Assembly: GCA_045590535.1 (NCBI GenBank)
Contig: JAZNRE010000005.1
Location: forward strand, 1 to 64,000
Length of the DNA stretch: 64,000 nt
Direction: 5' to 3'
Origin: UMGS755 sp045590535
GTDB lineage: Bacteria; Bacillota; Clostridia; UBA1381; UBA9506
In this document: piece by piece, positions 31,984 to 41,678 of the stretch
Layout: every line of letters begins with the position of its first letter
Numbering within the stretch: position 1 is the first letter of the stretch
Program-made: the position numbers and the translations under genes
The notes under the pieces: generated by a model
Told to the model about the DNA's origin: nothing
The model's input: only the letters and a program-made list of their open reading frames with translations
Database searches by the model: none

Positions 31984-34206
31984 TCACTGCCTTGCTTCTA
32001 AAAATGACGGCAAAGCCGAATACCGTTTTTCTTCATAGTTATTATCAATCATGGTTTCTACCGCACTCTTTTGTCCCACCAAAACCACCAGTCGGGTGGC
32101 ACGGGTTACGGCTGTATACAAAAGATTGCGGGTCATGAGCCTTGGCACGCCGTGAAACACAGGCATCACCACAGCAGGAAATTCACTGCCCTGACTTTTG
32201 TGCACGGTTACAGCATAGGCATGTTCTAATTCTTCTAACATGGCCGGCTTATACGAAACACGACGCTCACCGTCAAACACCACGGTGACGCTTTCAGAAT
32301 CAATATCCTCAATTACGCCCATGTCACCGTTATAAACCCCCACGCCCTCTTGCTTATTATCTACCGATGTCCAGGGCAAATCATAGTTATTTTTAACCTG
32401 CATGACCTTGTCGCCTTCTCTAAATGTCCGCAGGGCCATGGCACGCTCACGCTTTTCTTTCCCCGCCGGATTTAATGTTTCCTGCAAAAGCTGATTTAAG
32501 TGAATCACACCGGCTGTGGTTTTTTTCATGGGCGAAATCACCTGAATATCCCGCAGGGCATCAAAGCCATAGGCCTTGGGCAATCTGTCGCCCAAAAGGT
32601 TGGTCAGCTGCTTGCAAATCGTTTCGGCATCCGGTGCACTGACAAAAAAGAAATCTTTGTCTTTTTGGTTATAAACCGGAATTTCGCCACGGTTAATGCG
32701 GTGAGCATTTTGCACAATCATGCTCTCTTCCGCCTGGCGAAACACTGTATCAAGCCGTACAACCGGCGCTTTTTTTGAAGCAATAACATCCTTTAAGGCG
32801 TTGCCCGCCCCCACCGGCGGCAGCTGGTCAGAATCGCCTACTAAAATCAGTTGTGTTTCGGGGCGCATTGCCTCGGTCAGCGCCGATAAAAGCAAAACAT
32901 CGGCCATGCTGGCTTCATCTACAATAATAACATCTTCACTCAAAGGGTCTTCTGCATTTTTGCTGAATTCCCGCATAATATCATCATCGTCGGCATAACC
33001 GACTTCTAACAGCCTGTGAATGGTTTTGGCCTCATAACCGGCAAGCTGGCTCATGCGCTTGGCTGCCCGGCCGGTTGGCGCGCAAAGAGCAATTTTTTTC
33101 TTACGCCCGCGAAAGGCTGCAATTAAAAACCGAATGGCTGTGGTTTTACCCGTTCCCGGACCACCTGTTATCACCGATAAGCCGGAGGTCAGCCCCGTCA
33201 TCACCGCTTCTCTTTGCAAAGGGGCAAGCTCAATGCCCTGCTCCATTTCCAGCTCGCTTATCTCTCTTTCGGCTGCCTGAAGAGCCTTTGGACTCACCTT
33301 TTTGCCCTCGGCTGCCATAGCCAAAAGCTTTTTACCCAAGCGGTACTCTGCCTGATAAAAAACGGGCAAAAATATACCCTCAGTTCCATCAATCACATCG
33401 CTGATAAGCTCCCCAGATGCCAAAAGGGAAACCACGGCATTTTCGATTAAAAGCTCGTCAGCATATAAAAGCTGCGCCGCTGTACTCACCAAGAGAGTGC
33501 GGGGCAAATAGGTATGACCACCTGAAAAAGCGCCGTATGTCAAAGTGTGTTTCACGCCGGAACGAATGCGGTTTTCGTCATCAGGCAAAATGCCTAAACT
33601 TTTTGCTACGCCGTCGGCCACTCGAAAACTGATGCCACGGACATATTCGCAAAGCAAATAAGGGTTTTTTTCAATTCTCTCTACGGCACGACCGCCAAAC
33701 AGTTCATAAAGGCGCATGGCGTGTCCTGTTGCTATGCCATGCTTTTGCATAAACATAATCAGTTGCTCTAAATCCTGACTTTCCAAATAGGCATTGTGAA
33801 TTTCAAAGGCTCTCTTTTCCGTAATGCCTTTAATTTCGGCCAGGCGTTCCGGTGCATCAGCAATCACCCGCAAGGTATCCGCCCCGAATTTAGAAACCAG
33901 CTTTTCTGCAGTAGCACGGCGCACCCCGGGAATGATGCCTGAAGCCAAAAAACCGAGGATTTCGGCTTCACCACTAGGGGTTGGGCGCACAAATCCCGTC
34001 AGCTTCAGTTGTTTGCCGTAACTGGGGTGATGATGCCATCCGCCCATGACAGTCAGGCTCTCACCGGGATTCACAAAGGGCAAAGTGCCCGTGCAGGTCA
34101 CAATCTCCTTTTCCTCTGTCAAAAGGTCAAAGATGCTGTAACCGTTTTCTTTATTAAAATAAATAACCTCTGTCACTGTTCCTGTCAGTTTTAAGGCTTC
34201 TTCCAT
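31984..34206 (-). CDS. recD2: ATP-dependent DNA helicase RecD2
   Basis: This 740-residue superfamily 1B 5'-3' helicase acts independently of RecBC. It has an N-terminal OB-like and helix-hairpin-helix region (~1-210; NKENGYSIFDLL, LAEIKGITEKRAFEIHNAY), Walker A VITGGPGTGKTTAIRF (~345), motif II VIIVDEASMADVLLLSAL, GDSDQLPPVGAGN, and motif VI VTVHKSQGSEFPAVVMP with LLYTAVTRATRLVVLVG. The length matches Bacillus RecD2. GGAGG lies 7 nt before the ATG, which is inside the miaA end (16-nt overlap). It works in genome maintenance alongside MutL and Mfd in this operon. Confidence 0.95.
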   Translation of the reverse strand: MEEALKLTGTVTEVIYFNKENGYSIFDLLTEEKEIVTCTGTLPFVNPGESLTVMGGWHHHPSYGKQLKLTGFVRPTPSGEAEILGFLASGIIPGVRRATAEKLVSKFGADTLRVIADAPERLAEIKGITEKRAFEIHNAYLESQDLEQLIMFMQKHGIATGHAMRLYELFGGRAVERIEKNPYLLCEYVRGISFRVADGVAKSLGILPDDENRIRSGVKHTLTYGAFSGGHTYLPRTLLVSTAAQLLYADELLIENAVVSLLASGELISDVIDGTEGIFLPVFYQAEYRLGKKLLAMAAEGKKVSPKALQAAEREISELEMEQGIELAPLQREAVMTGLTSGLSVITGGPGTGKTTAIRFLIAAFRGRKKKIALCAPTGRAAKRMSQLAGYEAKTIHRLLEVGYADDDDIMREFSKNAEDPLSEDVIIVDEASMADVLLLSALTEAMRPETQLILVGDSDQLPPVGAGNALKDVIASKKAPVVRLDTVFRQAEESMIVQNAHRINRGEIPVYNQKDKDFFFVSAPDAETICKQLTNLLGDRLPKAYGFDALRDIQVISPMKKTTAGVIHLNQLLQETLNPAGKEKRERAMALRTFREGDKVMQVKNNYDLPWTSVDNKQEGVGVYNGDMGVIEDIDSESVTVVFDGERRVSYKPAMLEELEHAYAVTVHKSQGSEFPAVVMPVFHGVPRLMTRNLLYTAVTRATRLVVLVGQKSAVETMIDNNYEEKRYSALPSFLEARQ

Positions 34207-35114
34207 GTAAATTCCTCCAAAACGGACTTTATGGCCTGTTCGTCCAGGGGGTTCACCCAGTGATACCGCTTATCACGGCGGAACCAAGTCAGTTGCCGCT
34301 TTGCATAGTGTCTTGTAGACTTTTTAATGTTTTCAATGCAATCCTCAAAGGTGACGAATCCGTCTAAATAATCAAAAACCTCTTTATAGCCAATGCCCTG
34401 CATGGATTGCATCTCACGGCTAAGCCCCATATCCTTTAGCCTTTTGCTTTCTTCCAAAAGTCCCATGGTAACCATTTGGTCAACCCGCCGATTGATCCGC
34501 TCATAAAGCACCTCGCGGGGCGGACACAAAGCAATCATAAAAGGCTCATAGGGGGATGGATTTTTTCTTGACCGCTCATTTTGCTCGGTTAAGGTCATCC
34601 CCGTTGTTTCATAAATCTCCAAAGCGCGCACCACCCGCTTTTTGTTATTGGGGTGAATGTTCAAGGCTGCCTTGGGGTCAATTTTTTTCAGCTCTTCATA
34701 TAAAGGCATAATCCCTTCGGATTCTACCCGCGAAAGCAACGCCTCACGCACGCTCATGTCGCAGGCTTCATCTAAAAATTCTATGTTATCAACCAGCGAA
34801 GAGATGTAAAGACCCGTGCCGCCTGCCACAATGGGCAGAGCCTTGCGGGCTAGAACTTCATCAATGGTGGCCTTGGCCTTTTCCACATAGTCGGCCACAG
34901 AAAAGCGGTCAAAGGGCGACACCATATCCAGCAGGTGATGTGGGATGCCTTCCATTTCCTCTTTAGTGGGCTTGGCGCTGGCAATATTAAGTTCTTGATA
35001 AATCTGAATTGAATCGGCCGAAATCACTTCACCGCCATACTTTTTGGCAAGCTGAACGGCAAAACCGGTTTTGCCGCTGGCGGTAGGACCGGCCACAACC
35101 ATAATTTGTTGCAT
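34191..35114 (-). CDS. miaA: tRNA dimethylallyltransferase
   Basis: This 307-residue enzyme transfers the dimethylallyl group to A37 of tRNAs reading UNN codons. Motifs: P-loop GPTASGKTGFAVQLA (~8-22), catalytic SADSIQIYQELNIASAKPT (Asp35-type), VGGTGLYI, and NKKRVVRALEIYETTG. The C-terminal segment MQGIGYKEVFDYLDG then YAKRQLTWFRRD is conserved. It is directly downstream of mutL, as in many bacteria. GGGAGG precedes the ATG. Confidence 0.95.
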   Translation of the reverse strand: MQQIMVVAGPTASGKTGFAVQLAKKYGGEVISADSIQIYQELNIASAKPTKEEMEGIPHHLLDMVSPFDRFSVADYVEKAKATIDEVLARKALPIVAGGTGLYISSLVDNIEFLDEACDMSVREALLSRVESEGIMPLYEELKKIDPKAALNIHPNNKKRVVRALEIYETTGMTLTEQNERSRKNPSPYEPFMIALCPPREVLYERINRRVDQMVTMGLLEESKRLKDMGLSREMQSMQGIGYKEVFDYLDGFVTFEDCIENIKKSTRHYAKRQLTWFRRDKRYHWVNPLDEQAIKSVLEEFTWKKP

Positions 35115-35142
35115 AGCTGCCTCCCAAACCCTTTTTCATAAA

Positions 35143-37098
35143 TCACACAATGCGCTTAAATTGCTTTTCAATAAACCCCTTAGTCATCGCCACCGTGATG
35201 GGTCGACCGTGAGGGCAGGTGTTAATGGAATCCAGCGCAAAAACACCGTCTAAAAGCGCTTTGATTTCAGCCTCTTTTAGCTGATTGCCTGCTTTGACCG
35301 CACTTTTGCAGGCAATGGTATAAAGGGCACGCTGCTCTTTTTCGCCCCGGGCGTCTTTTCTACGGTCACCCAAGTGACCTAAAACCTCAACAAACAGATT
35401 TTGCAGAGTCGCCTCATCCAGTGCCTCGGGCACGCTGCGAATGATAACGGTTTTATCGCCAAAAAGCTCTGCATCAAAGCCCATGGAAAAGAGCATGTCC
35501 TGATATTCACAAAAGAGTGCCTCTTCTGCCGCTGTCAGCCGCACCGTTACAGGCAAAAGGAGCATTTGTGATTGCACCTGTTTGCCTTCAAACTGTTTTA
35601 GGAGGGCTTCATAGCGCAGGCGCTCGTGGGCGGCATGTTGGTCGACTAAAAGCATTTGATTGTCTTTTTCCACGATGATGTATGTATCAAAAACCTGACC
35701 GCAAACACGGTAGGAAATTGTTTTTTCCACAGTTGGTGCTGCAGGCGTTTCTTCTTTTATTGCCATAGTCTCTTCCGCTTTTTGCACCGTGGGCGCCGGT
35801 TCTTTTTCAAAAGAAGGGGCCGGCACTTCTTTTGGCGGTGCCATCTCGGTTCCTGCCTCTATATTAAGCTGCGAAGGTTCTTGCCTTGTCGGTTCGGCTT
35901 TTTCTGTAACCTTCGGCGTTTCCGTCTTTTGAGACTGGGTTAGACCCTGCCAAACAAAGGGGGCTTCCTTTTTCACATAGGCCACCGCCGCCTCTTGCAT
36001 AACAGGTTTTTGAGCAACGGTTTTTGTTGGCTGCACCACTTGTTTGGGTACAGTTTTCATGGTTTCTTCCTTTTCAATTTCGGCTTTTAAAGTCACAGCC
36101 GGTATTTCATTTTTTTGATAAAGGGCGTTTTTAGCCGCCCAGTAAACGCAGTGATACACCGCTTTTTCGTCAGCAAATTTGGCCTCAAGCTTGGTGGGGT
36201 GTACATTGATATCCACCATGGCTGGCGGCAGTGTTAAAAGCAAAACGCAGGCAGGAAACTTGCCGCCCATAACCTCGTTTTTATATGCCTCTTCAACGGC
36301 GCGGGCCATTAGAGGACTTTTGATGTATCGACCGTTTACAAAAAAGTTTTGCATGCTGCGGTTGGGTCTTGCTCCGGCGCCGGTTGCACAAAAACCGCTG
36401 ACGGCTATGCCCCCTTCTTCATAATCAGCCGGGCGCATGGTGTTTTTTAAATCCTTGCCATAAACAGCAAAAATGCAGCCCAAAAGATCAGAATCTCCGG
36501 CTGTAAACAAAGTTTCTTTGCCATCAACAAGCAGACGGAAAGATACATCGGCACGGGCCAACGCCAAACGGTTTACAATGTCACTTATGTAGCCTGCCTC
36601 GGTGTAGTTCTTCTTTAAAAACTTCATGCGGGCAGGGGTTGTCATGAACAAATCCCGCACCACAACGGTGGTACCCACAGGACAGCCTGCCTCGGAGCAT
36701 TCTGTAATTTCACCGTTTTCCGAAATGAGATGTGTGCCTGTTTCTTCACCGGCTGTGCGGGTGTAAATCTCCATTTTGCTCACAGCACCAATGCTGGATA
36801 AAGCCTCACCACGAAAGCCAAGGGTCATAATGGCTTCTAAATCACTTGATGTTGCAATTTTGCTGGTTGCATGACGCAGCATAGCCACAGGAACATCCTC
36901 CCGGGACATGCCGCAGCCGTTATCAGTTACACGAATGTAGGTAATGCCACCATTTTTAATTTCCGTCACAATGTTGGTGGCGCCGGCATCCAATGCATTT
37001 TCAAGCAATTCCTTCACAACAGAAGCGGGGCGTTCAACAACCTCGCCCGCCGCAATCTGATTGGAAACAGATTTATCTAAAACCTGAATTTTTCCCAT
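35143..37098 (-). CDS. mutL: DNA mismatch repair protein MutL
   Basis: This 651-residue protein has an N-terminal GHKL ATPase (~1-330; VKELLENALDAGATNI, DNGCGM, TLGFRGEALSSIGAV, TTPARMKFLKK), a long Lys/Glu/Pro-rich linker (~335-450) and a C-terminal dimerisation/endonuclease domain. The nicking motif DQHAAHERLRYE (DQHA-x2-E-x4-E) and the NTCPHGRP metal motif are both present, so this is an endonuclease-type MutL as in non-MutH bacteria. mutS is not in the window. It sits between rseP and miaA in a long leftward run. Confidence 0.95.
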   Translation of the reverse strand: MGKIQVLDKSVSNQIAAGEVVERPASVVKELLENALDAGATNIVTEIKNGGITYIRVTDNGCGMSREDVPVAMLRHATSKIATSSDLEAIMTLGFRGEALSSIGAVSKMEIYTRTAGEETGTHLISENGEITECSEAGCPVGTTVVVRDLFMTTPARMKFLKKNYTEAGYISDIVNRLALARADVSFRLLVDGKETLFTAGDSDLLGCIFAVYGKDLKNTMRPADYEEGGIAVSGFCATGAGARPNRSMQNFFVNGRYIKSPLMARAVEEAYKNEVMGGKFPACVLLLTLPPAMVDINVHPTKLEAKFADEKAVYHCVYWAAKNALYQKNEIPAVTLKAEIEKEETMKTVPKQVVQPTKTVAQKPVMQEAAVAYVKKEAPFVWQGLTQSQKTETPKVTEKAEPTRQEPSQLNIEAGTEMAPPKEVPAPSFEKEPAPTVQKAEETMAIKEETPAAPTVEKTISYRVCGQVFDTYIIVEKDNQMLLVDQHAAHERLRYEALLKQFEGKQVQSQMLLLPVTVRLTAAEEALFCEYQDMLFSMGFDAELFGDKTVIIRSVPEALDEATLQNLFVEVLGHLGDRRKDARGEKEQRALYTIACKSAVKAGNQLKEAEIKALLDGVFALDSINTCPHGRPITVAMTKGFIEKQFKRIV

Positions 37099-37135
37099 AG
37101 CTCTTCCCTCACTTCGCTTTACACTTTAGTAATTT

Positions 37136-38170
37136 TTAAAACAGAAGCTTAATCACATCCATATAAGCAATCACAACAGAAAGCAACAACAGTAAAACCA
37201 AACCAATCACATGCACCAATCCCTCTTTTTCCGGTGGAATGGGCTTTCTTCGAATGATTTCAATAAGCACAAAAAAGATGCGGCCGCCATCTAAGGCCGG
37301 AACAGGCAACAAATTGAAAACGCCCAAATTGATGGTTAATAAGACCGTTAGCTGCAACAAATTTAAAAAGCCCAGCCAACCTCTTTCAGCTGTTTGTTGA
37401 ACAGCTGTGCCGATTTCAGACACAATGCCGATGGGACCGGACATTTGGTTAAAGCTCACCTCACCCTGCAGCAAATCGATAAAGGTTTCAACCACCACGC
37501 CGGCATAAAAACAAGTGTTATAAAAGCCGGTTTTCATGGTAAGCCACAAACTGTTTGGCTGTTGTGTAATGCGAATGCCCAAATTTAAAGCACCGTCCAC
37601 AATTTGAGGCGTTATGGTTTTGTGTTCTTTTTGACCATTCCGCAAAACGACAATCTCGGTTGGCTCTTCTGTGAGCTTGGACTTTGCCCAGGATAAATCT
37701 TCCACAATATGAACTCTACGACCGCCTAAGTGGATAATTTCATCACCGGCTAAAAGTCCGGCTTCTTCTGCAGCGCTGCCGCCTTCTACAAATGCAACTT
37801 GTGGCACTGCTACTGTGTCTACGGAGCCATAAATGCATAGCAGGAGCACAAAGCCCAGCAAAAGATTCATAAAAGAGCCGGCAACCAAAACAATCAGCTT
37901 TGCCCAGGCAGGCTTGTTAGACAGCGCCCGCGCATCCTCTGAAGATTCATTTTCGCCCTCCAGAGCACAAAAGCCGCCAATGGGAAGAGCACGAACAGAA
38001 TAAAGGGTTTCCCCTTTTTGACGCTTCCACAGTTTAGGTCCCATACCAATGGCAAATTCGTGGACACGAATGCCCAAAAGCTTTGCTGAGATAAAATGCC
38101 CCAGTTCATGAACAAAAATCAAAATGCAGAAAATCAGCACTGCTGCCAAGGCAGTCCATAATCCCGTCAT
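37136..38170 (-). CDS. rseP: Site-2 metalloprotease RseP/RasP
   Basis: This 344-residue intramembrane zinc protease has TM1 with HELGH (residues 21-25), a single PDZ domain (~115-200; GGSAAEEAGLLAGDEIIHLGG), and C-terminal helices with the second active-site motif NLLPVPALDGGR. Such proteases clear signal peptides and cut membrane-bound regulators such as anti-sigma factors. It follows dxr, the order dxr-rseP being conserved in Firmicutes. AAAGG lies 10 nt before the ATG. Confidence 0.95.
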   Translation of the reverse strand: MTGLWTALAAVLIFCILIFVHELGHFISAKLLGIRVHEFAIGMGPKLWKRQKGETLYSVRALPIGGFCALEGENESSEDARALSNKPAWAKLIVLVAGSFMNLLLGFVLLLCIYGSVDTVAVPQVAFVEGGSAAEEAGLLAGDEIIHLGGRRVHIVEDLSWAKSKLTEEPTEIVVLRNGQKEHKTITPQIVDGALNLGIRITQQPNSLWLTMKTGFYNTCFYAGVVVETFIDLLQGEVSFNQMSGPIGIVSEIGTAVQQTAERGWLGFLNLLQLTVLLTINLGVFNLLPVPALDGGRIFFVLIEIIRRKPIPPEKEGLVHVIGLVLLLLLSVVIAYMDVIKLLF

Positions 38171-38247
38171 AATGCCATAGCCTTTCTGCCCATAGTTTCT
38201 AGTCTCAAAACCATTTGCCCACGGGCAAACAAACGGCTGGCAGATGG

Positions 38248-39405
38248 CTAGCGCACCCGTGAATAAACCTGTTCACGAGCCCAACTGTCTGCCTCAAGAA
38301 TATCCTCAAGTGTCGGATTTTGAATCACCTTGTGGTTATCCATAACCCCTTTTAAAACTTCGGCAATTTCCAAAAATCCTATTTTCTTATGTAAAAACAG
38401 CGAAACCGCTGCTTCATTTGCACCGTTTAACACACACGGCATAGTATGCCCAGCCTTTGCCGCCTCATACGCTAAGCTAAGACACCGAAAGGTTTCAACA
38501 TCCGGTTTTTCAAAGGTGAGCTGACCCACTTGCGCTAAATCCAGCGCATTATCGGTCATTACCTGGCGCTGGGGATAAGTCAAAGCATACTGAATGGGCA
38601 GCTTCATATCGGGCACGCCCATTTGTGCAAGCACAGCACCGTCTGTCAATTCAATCATAGAATGAATGATGCTTTGGCGGTGAACCAACACATCAATTTT
38701 ATCCACAGAAACACAAAAAAGCTGTGCGGCTTCTAAAACCTCCAGCCCTTTATTCATCAGTGTTGCCGAATCAATTGTAATTTTTGCGCCCATGTCCCAG
38801 TTGGGATGCTTAAGGGCTGCTTCGGGGGTAATCTCTGTCAAATCGTTTGTAGTTTTGCCCGCAAAAGGCCCGCCCGACGCCGTTAAAATAAGGCGATTCA
38901 CTTCTTTGGCACGCCGCTCTTCTTTCACAGCCTCAAGGCATTGAAAAATTGCGCTGTGTTCACTGTCAACGGGAATCAGTTCGCCGCCGGATTTTTTGAG
39001 TTCCCGACGGACAATATCACCTGCCGCCACCATGGTTTCTTTGTTGGCAAGAGCCAGTCGTTTGCCGGCGCAAAGAGCCGCCAAAGAAGGCTTTAACCCG
39101 GCAAGACCCACAATGGCGCCCACAACGATTTCCGATTCCGGTGCGGCTGCTAATGCCTCCATGGATTCGGTTCCGTGCAGCACCTTGGTCTTTGTATCGC
39201 TGACTTTCACACGAAGTGCCCTGGCCGCTTCTTCATCTGCCACGCAGGCAACTGCAGGGTGAAATTCACGAATCTGTTTTTCTAAAAGTTCAATGTTACG
39301 ACCGGCAGCAAGACCCACAACGGTCACATCCCCGCGGCTTCTGACAATGTCAAGGGTTTGGGTGCCGATAGAGCCTGTTGAACCCAATATTGTTATTTTC
39401 ATCAT
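38248..39405 (-). CDS. dxr: 1-deoxy-D-xylulose 5-phosphate reductoisomerase
   Basis: This 385-residue MEP-pathway enzyme makes 2-C-methylerythritol 4-phosphate for isoprenoids. NADPH site ILGSTGSIGTQTLDIV, metal and substrate residues in PVDSEHSAIFQCLE, LTASGGPFAGKT, HPNWDMGAKITIDSATLMNKGLEVLEA (read in parts), and LVHRQSIIHSMIELTDGAVLAQMG are all present. The ATG at 39405 overlaps the cdsA stop (ATGA), which indicates coupling; a TTG at 39411 is less likely. The pathway feeds UppS, two genes upstream. Confidence 0.95.
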   Translation of the reverse strand: MMKITILGSTGSIGTQTLDIVRSRGDVTVVGLAAGRNIELLEKQIREFHPAVACVADEEAARALRVKVSDTKTKVLHGTESMEALAAAPESEIVVGAIVGLAGLKPSLAALCAGKRLALANKETMVAAGDIVRRELKKSGGELIPVDSEHSAIFQCLEAVKEERRAKEVNRLILTASGGPFAGKTTNDLTEITPEAALKHPNWDMGAKITIDSATLMNKGLEVLEAAQLFCVSVDKIDVLVHRQSIIHSMIELTDGAVLAQMGVPDMKLPIQYALTYPQRQVMTDNALDLAQVGQLTFEKPDVETFRCLSLAYEAAKAGHTMPCVLNGANEAAVSLFLHKKIGFLEIAEVLKGVMDNHKVIQNPTLEDILEADSWAREQVYSRVR

Positions 39406-40229
39406 TTGCAAATAACCTCAAACATCAGTAAAAAGTAGTAAACAACCGGTGCAATGAAAACCAAACTGTCGATGCGGTCTAAAATGCCGCCGTGACCGGG
39501 AATTAAATTGCCAAAATCCTTAATATCACAGGCACGCTTAATCACCGAGGCAGATAAATCACCAAACTGTGCAACAACGCCACAGAGCAGCGCCAAGCCC
39601 ATTAAGGCAAGATAGTTAACGGTAAATTGAAAACCGAAAGAAAGAATCAGACCATAGAGAAGAAAGGTCACAACGGGTCCCACCACGCCTCCAATGGCGC
39701 CCTCTACCGTTTTGTTGGGACTCACACCGGGAATAAGCTTATGCTTGCCAAACATCCGCCCTGCAAAATAGGCAAAAGTGTCAGGCATCCATGCCCCCAA
39801 AAAGGGAATAAACAAAAGAGCAATGCCGTGGTCCATCTGTCTTATGTAAGTTAAATGCATGGGAAACAGCACCGCATAAATCACAGAAAAGAAGGATGAA
39901 ACAACATCCGAAAAACTGATCTTTTCGTGACAGATAACGGAAATCATCATCAGCACCATTAGTTGAAGTACCAACAAGGTGGGCACAAACCCCTGCCACC
40001 CCTCCGGCCATAAAACCGGAAGAGCAAGATGCACAATGGCAAAGATGTAACCCGGCAGGGCCACTTGCCATTTTTTATGCTGACCAAAGGTGGTTTGCAG
40101 CTCATAGAGCATAATCAGGCAGGCTGCCGCCACAACAAGGTGAAAAATCCAGGCTTTAGAAAAAATCATAGCAATAACAAAAACGGCACCAATCAAGGCA
40201 CTGATAATGCGAATTTTATGTTTAGACAT
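39402..40229 (-). CDS. cdsA: Phosphatidate cytidylyltransferase
   Basis: This 275-residue membrane enzyme makes CDP-diacylglycerol from phosphatidate and CTP. It has about seven to eight helices, SPNKTVEGAIGGVVG and the C-terminal signature GDLSASVIKRACDIKDFGNLIPGHGGILDRIDSL (read in parts), the metal-binding DxxD/D region. ATG 40229 follows GGGGGAG; a TTG 18 nt upstream is in frame. Part of the conserved frr-uppS-cdsA-dxr-rseP string. Confidence 0.95.
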   Translation of the reverse strand: MSKHKIRIISALIGAVFVIAMIFSKAWIFHLVVAAACLIMLYELQTTFGQHKKWQVALPGYIFAIVHLALPVLWPEGWQGFVPTLLVLQLMVLMMISVICHEKISFSDVVSSFFSVIYAVLFPMHLTYIRQMDHGIALLFIPFLGAWMPDTFAYFAGRMFGKHKLIPGVSPNKTVEGAIGGVVGPVVTFLLYGLILSFGFQFTVNYLALMGLALLCGVVAQFGDLSASVIKRACDIKDFGNLIPGHGGILDRIDSLVFIAPVVYYFLLMFEVICK

Positions 40230-40275
40230 CTCTGTCTCCCCCTTCAAAAAAAGAACGCATATGGTCGACCACCGA

Positions 40276-41028
40276 CTATCCGCCGAACCTTCGGTTCCGG
40301 TTTTGATAATCTAAAATAGCTTGCGTGAAATCTTTAGTGGAAAAATCGGGCCAGCAAATGTCAGAAAACCAAAATTCGCTATAGGCCGATTGCCACAAAA
40401 GAAAATTCGACAGCCGCAGCTCGCCGCTGGGACGGATAATCAAATCCACATCGGGAACATCGTCTGTGTAAACCCTCTCTGAAATCATTTGCTCACTAAC
40501 CTGACCGGGATTTAATTTGCCGTCACAAACCTCTTGGCAGAGCTGATTGACCGCACGGACAATTTCCTGACGACCGCCATAATTGATGGCAAGATAGAGC
40601 ACCATGCCGTCTCTATCCTTGGTGTAATCCTCAATCACATCAATCTCACGGTTAATCTCATCGGAAAGAGCGCTGCGATCACCAATAACACGAATGGTCA
40701 CATTCTTACCAGCCAGCTGGTTTTTATCCCGCAGATAGTCTAAAAGAAGCTGCATGAGCGCATCAACCTCTTCTTTGGGACGCTTCCAGTTTTCTGTGCT
40801 GAAAGCATAGGCCGTAATGTAACGAATGCCCATTTCGCCGGCAAATTCGGTGATGGTTTTTAAATTTTGCGCACCGGCTTTGTGACCGGCGCTGCGAGGC
40901 AAGCCACGCTTTTGCGCCCAACGGCCGTTGCCGTCCATAATAATGCCCACATGCTTGGGTAAATTATTCGGGTCAATTTCACCAAGAGCCTTTGAGCGCA
41001 GGCGCCGTTTTTTAAAATCCATAAACAT
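40276..41028 (-). CDS. uppS: Isoprenyl transferase (undecaprenyl diphosphate synthase)
   Basis: This 250-residue cis-prenyltransferase makes the C55 lipid carrier for peptidoglycan and other wall polymers. Motifs: IIMDGNGRWAQKRGLPRSAGHKAGA (catalytic Asp and diphosphate-binding residues, read in parts), AFSTENWKRP, and the C-terminal RPSGELRLSNFLLWQSAYSE. The usual RTSGE is RPSGE here, a small change. AGGGG lies 6 nt before the ATG. Confidence 0.95.
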   Translation of the reverse strand: MFMDFKKRRLRSKALGEIDPNNLPKHVGIIMDGNGRWAQKRGLPRSAGHKAGAQNLKTITEFAGEMGIRYITAYAFSTENWKRPKEEVDALMQLLLDYLRDKNQLAGKNVTIRVIGDRSALSDEINREIDVIEDYTKDRDGMVLYLAINYGGRQEIVRAVNQLCQEVCDGKLNPGQVSEQMISERVYTDDVPDVDLIIRPSGELRLSNFLLWQSAYSEFWFSDICWPDFSTKDFTQAILDYQNRNRRFGG

Positions 41029-41070
41029 ATGTTTCCCCTTGCCGATTCTTCAGGCGTTGCCAAAGAATCA

Positions 41071-41616
41071 TCAGATTTCCATAATTTCCTTTTCTTTTTT
41101 GGCGGAAATAGTGTCAATATCTTTAATGAACTGATCGGTGAGCTTTTGAATGTCAGTTTCAGCACCCTTTAAGTCATCTTCTGTAATTTCGCCTTTTTTC
41201 TTTTGTGCCTTAAAGCTTTCTAAAGCGTCACGGCGAATATTACGAATGACAACCTTTGCTTCTTCTGCACGCTTGGAAATGCCTTTAACCAATTCCTTAC
41301 GACGATCCTCTGTCAAAGCCGGGAAATTGATGCGGATAACCTTGCCGTCATTATTGGGTGTTAAACCCAAATCCGATTTTAAAATTGCCTTTTCGATGGC
41401 GCCCAAAAGGGAAGCATCCCAGGGCTGAATCACCAGCATGCGTGCCTCGGGTACAGAAACAGTGCCAACCTGGGGAACGGGTGTGGGTGTGCCATAATAA
41501 TCCACCGTCACTTTATCAAGAAGGGCAGGATTGGCGCGTCCGGCACGAATGGCCGCATAATCATTTTCTAAAGAGGCAATTGCCTTGTTCATTTTTGCTT
41601 TAACATCTTCATACAT
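41071..41616 (-). CDS. frr: Ribosome recycling factor
   Basis: This 181-residue factor splits post-termination ribosomes together with EF-G. It has the typical three-helix body (MNKAIASLENDYAAIRAGRANPALLDKV; RKELVKGISKRAEEAKVVIRNIRRDA, read in parts) and the beta-rich head (VDYYGTPTPVPQVGTVSVPEARMLVIQPWD). It is between pyrH and uppS. AAAGGACGG precedes the ATG. Confidence 0.96.
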   Translation of the reverse strand: MYEDVKAKMNKAIASLENDYAAIRAGRANPALLDKVTVDYYGTPTPVPQVGTVSVPEARMLVIQPWDASLLGAIEKAILKSDLGLTPNNDGKVIRINFPALTEDRRKELVKGISKRAEEAKVVIRNIRRDALESFKAQKKKGEITEDDLKGAETDIQKLTDQFIKDIDTISAKKEKEIMEI

Positions 41617-41678
41617 TTTTAAATCCGTCCTTTCGTTTTGTAACTTGTTGTTGTGCTAAACACAAGCAATGATTTATT

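Noticed and set aside
35656..35943. A Phe/Arg/Cys-rich 95-codon frame opposite the mutL linker
   Set aside because: It is the complement of the Lys/Glu/Pro-rich linker of mutL; the odd composition follows from that low-complexity region.
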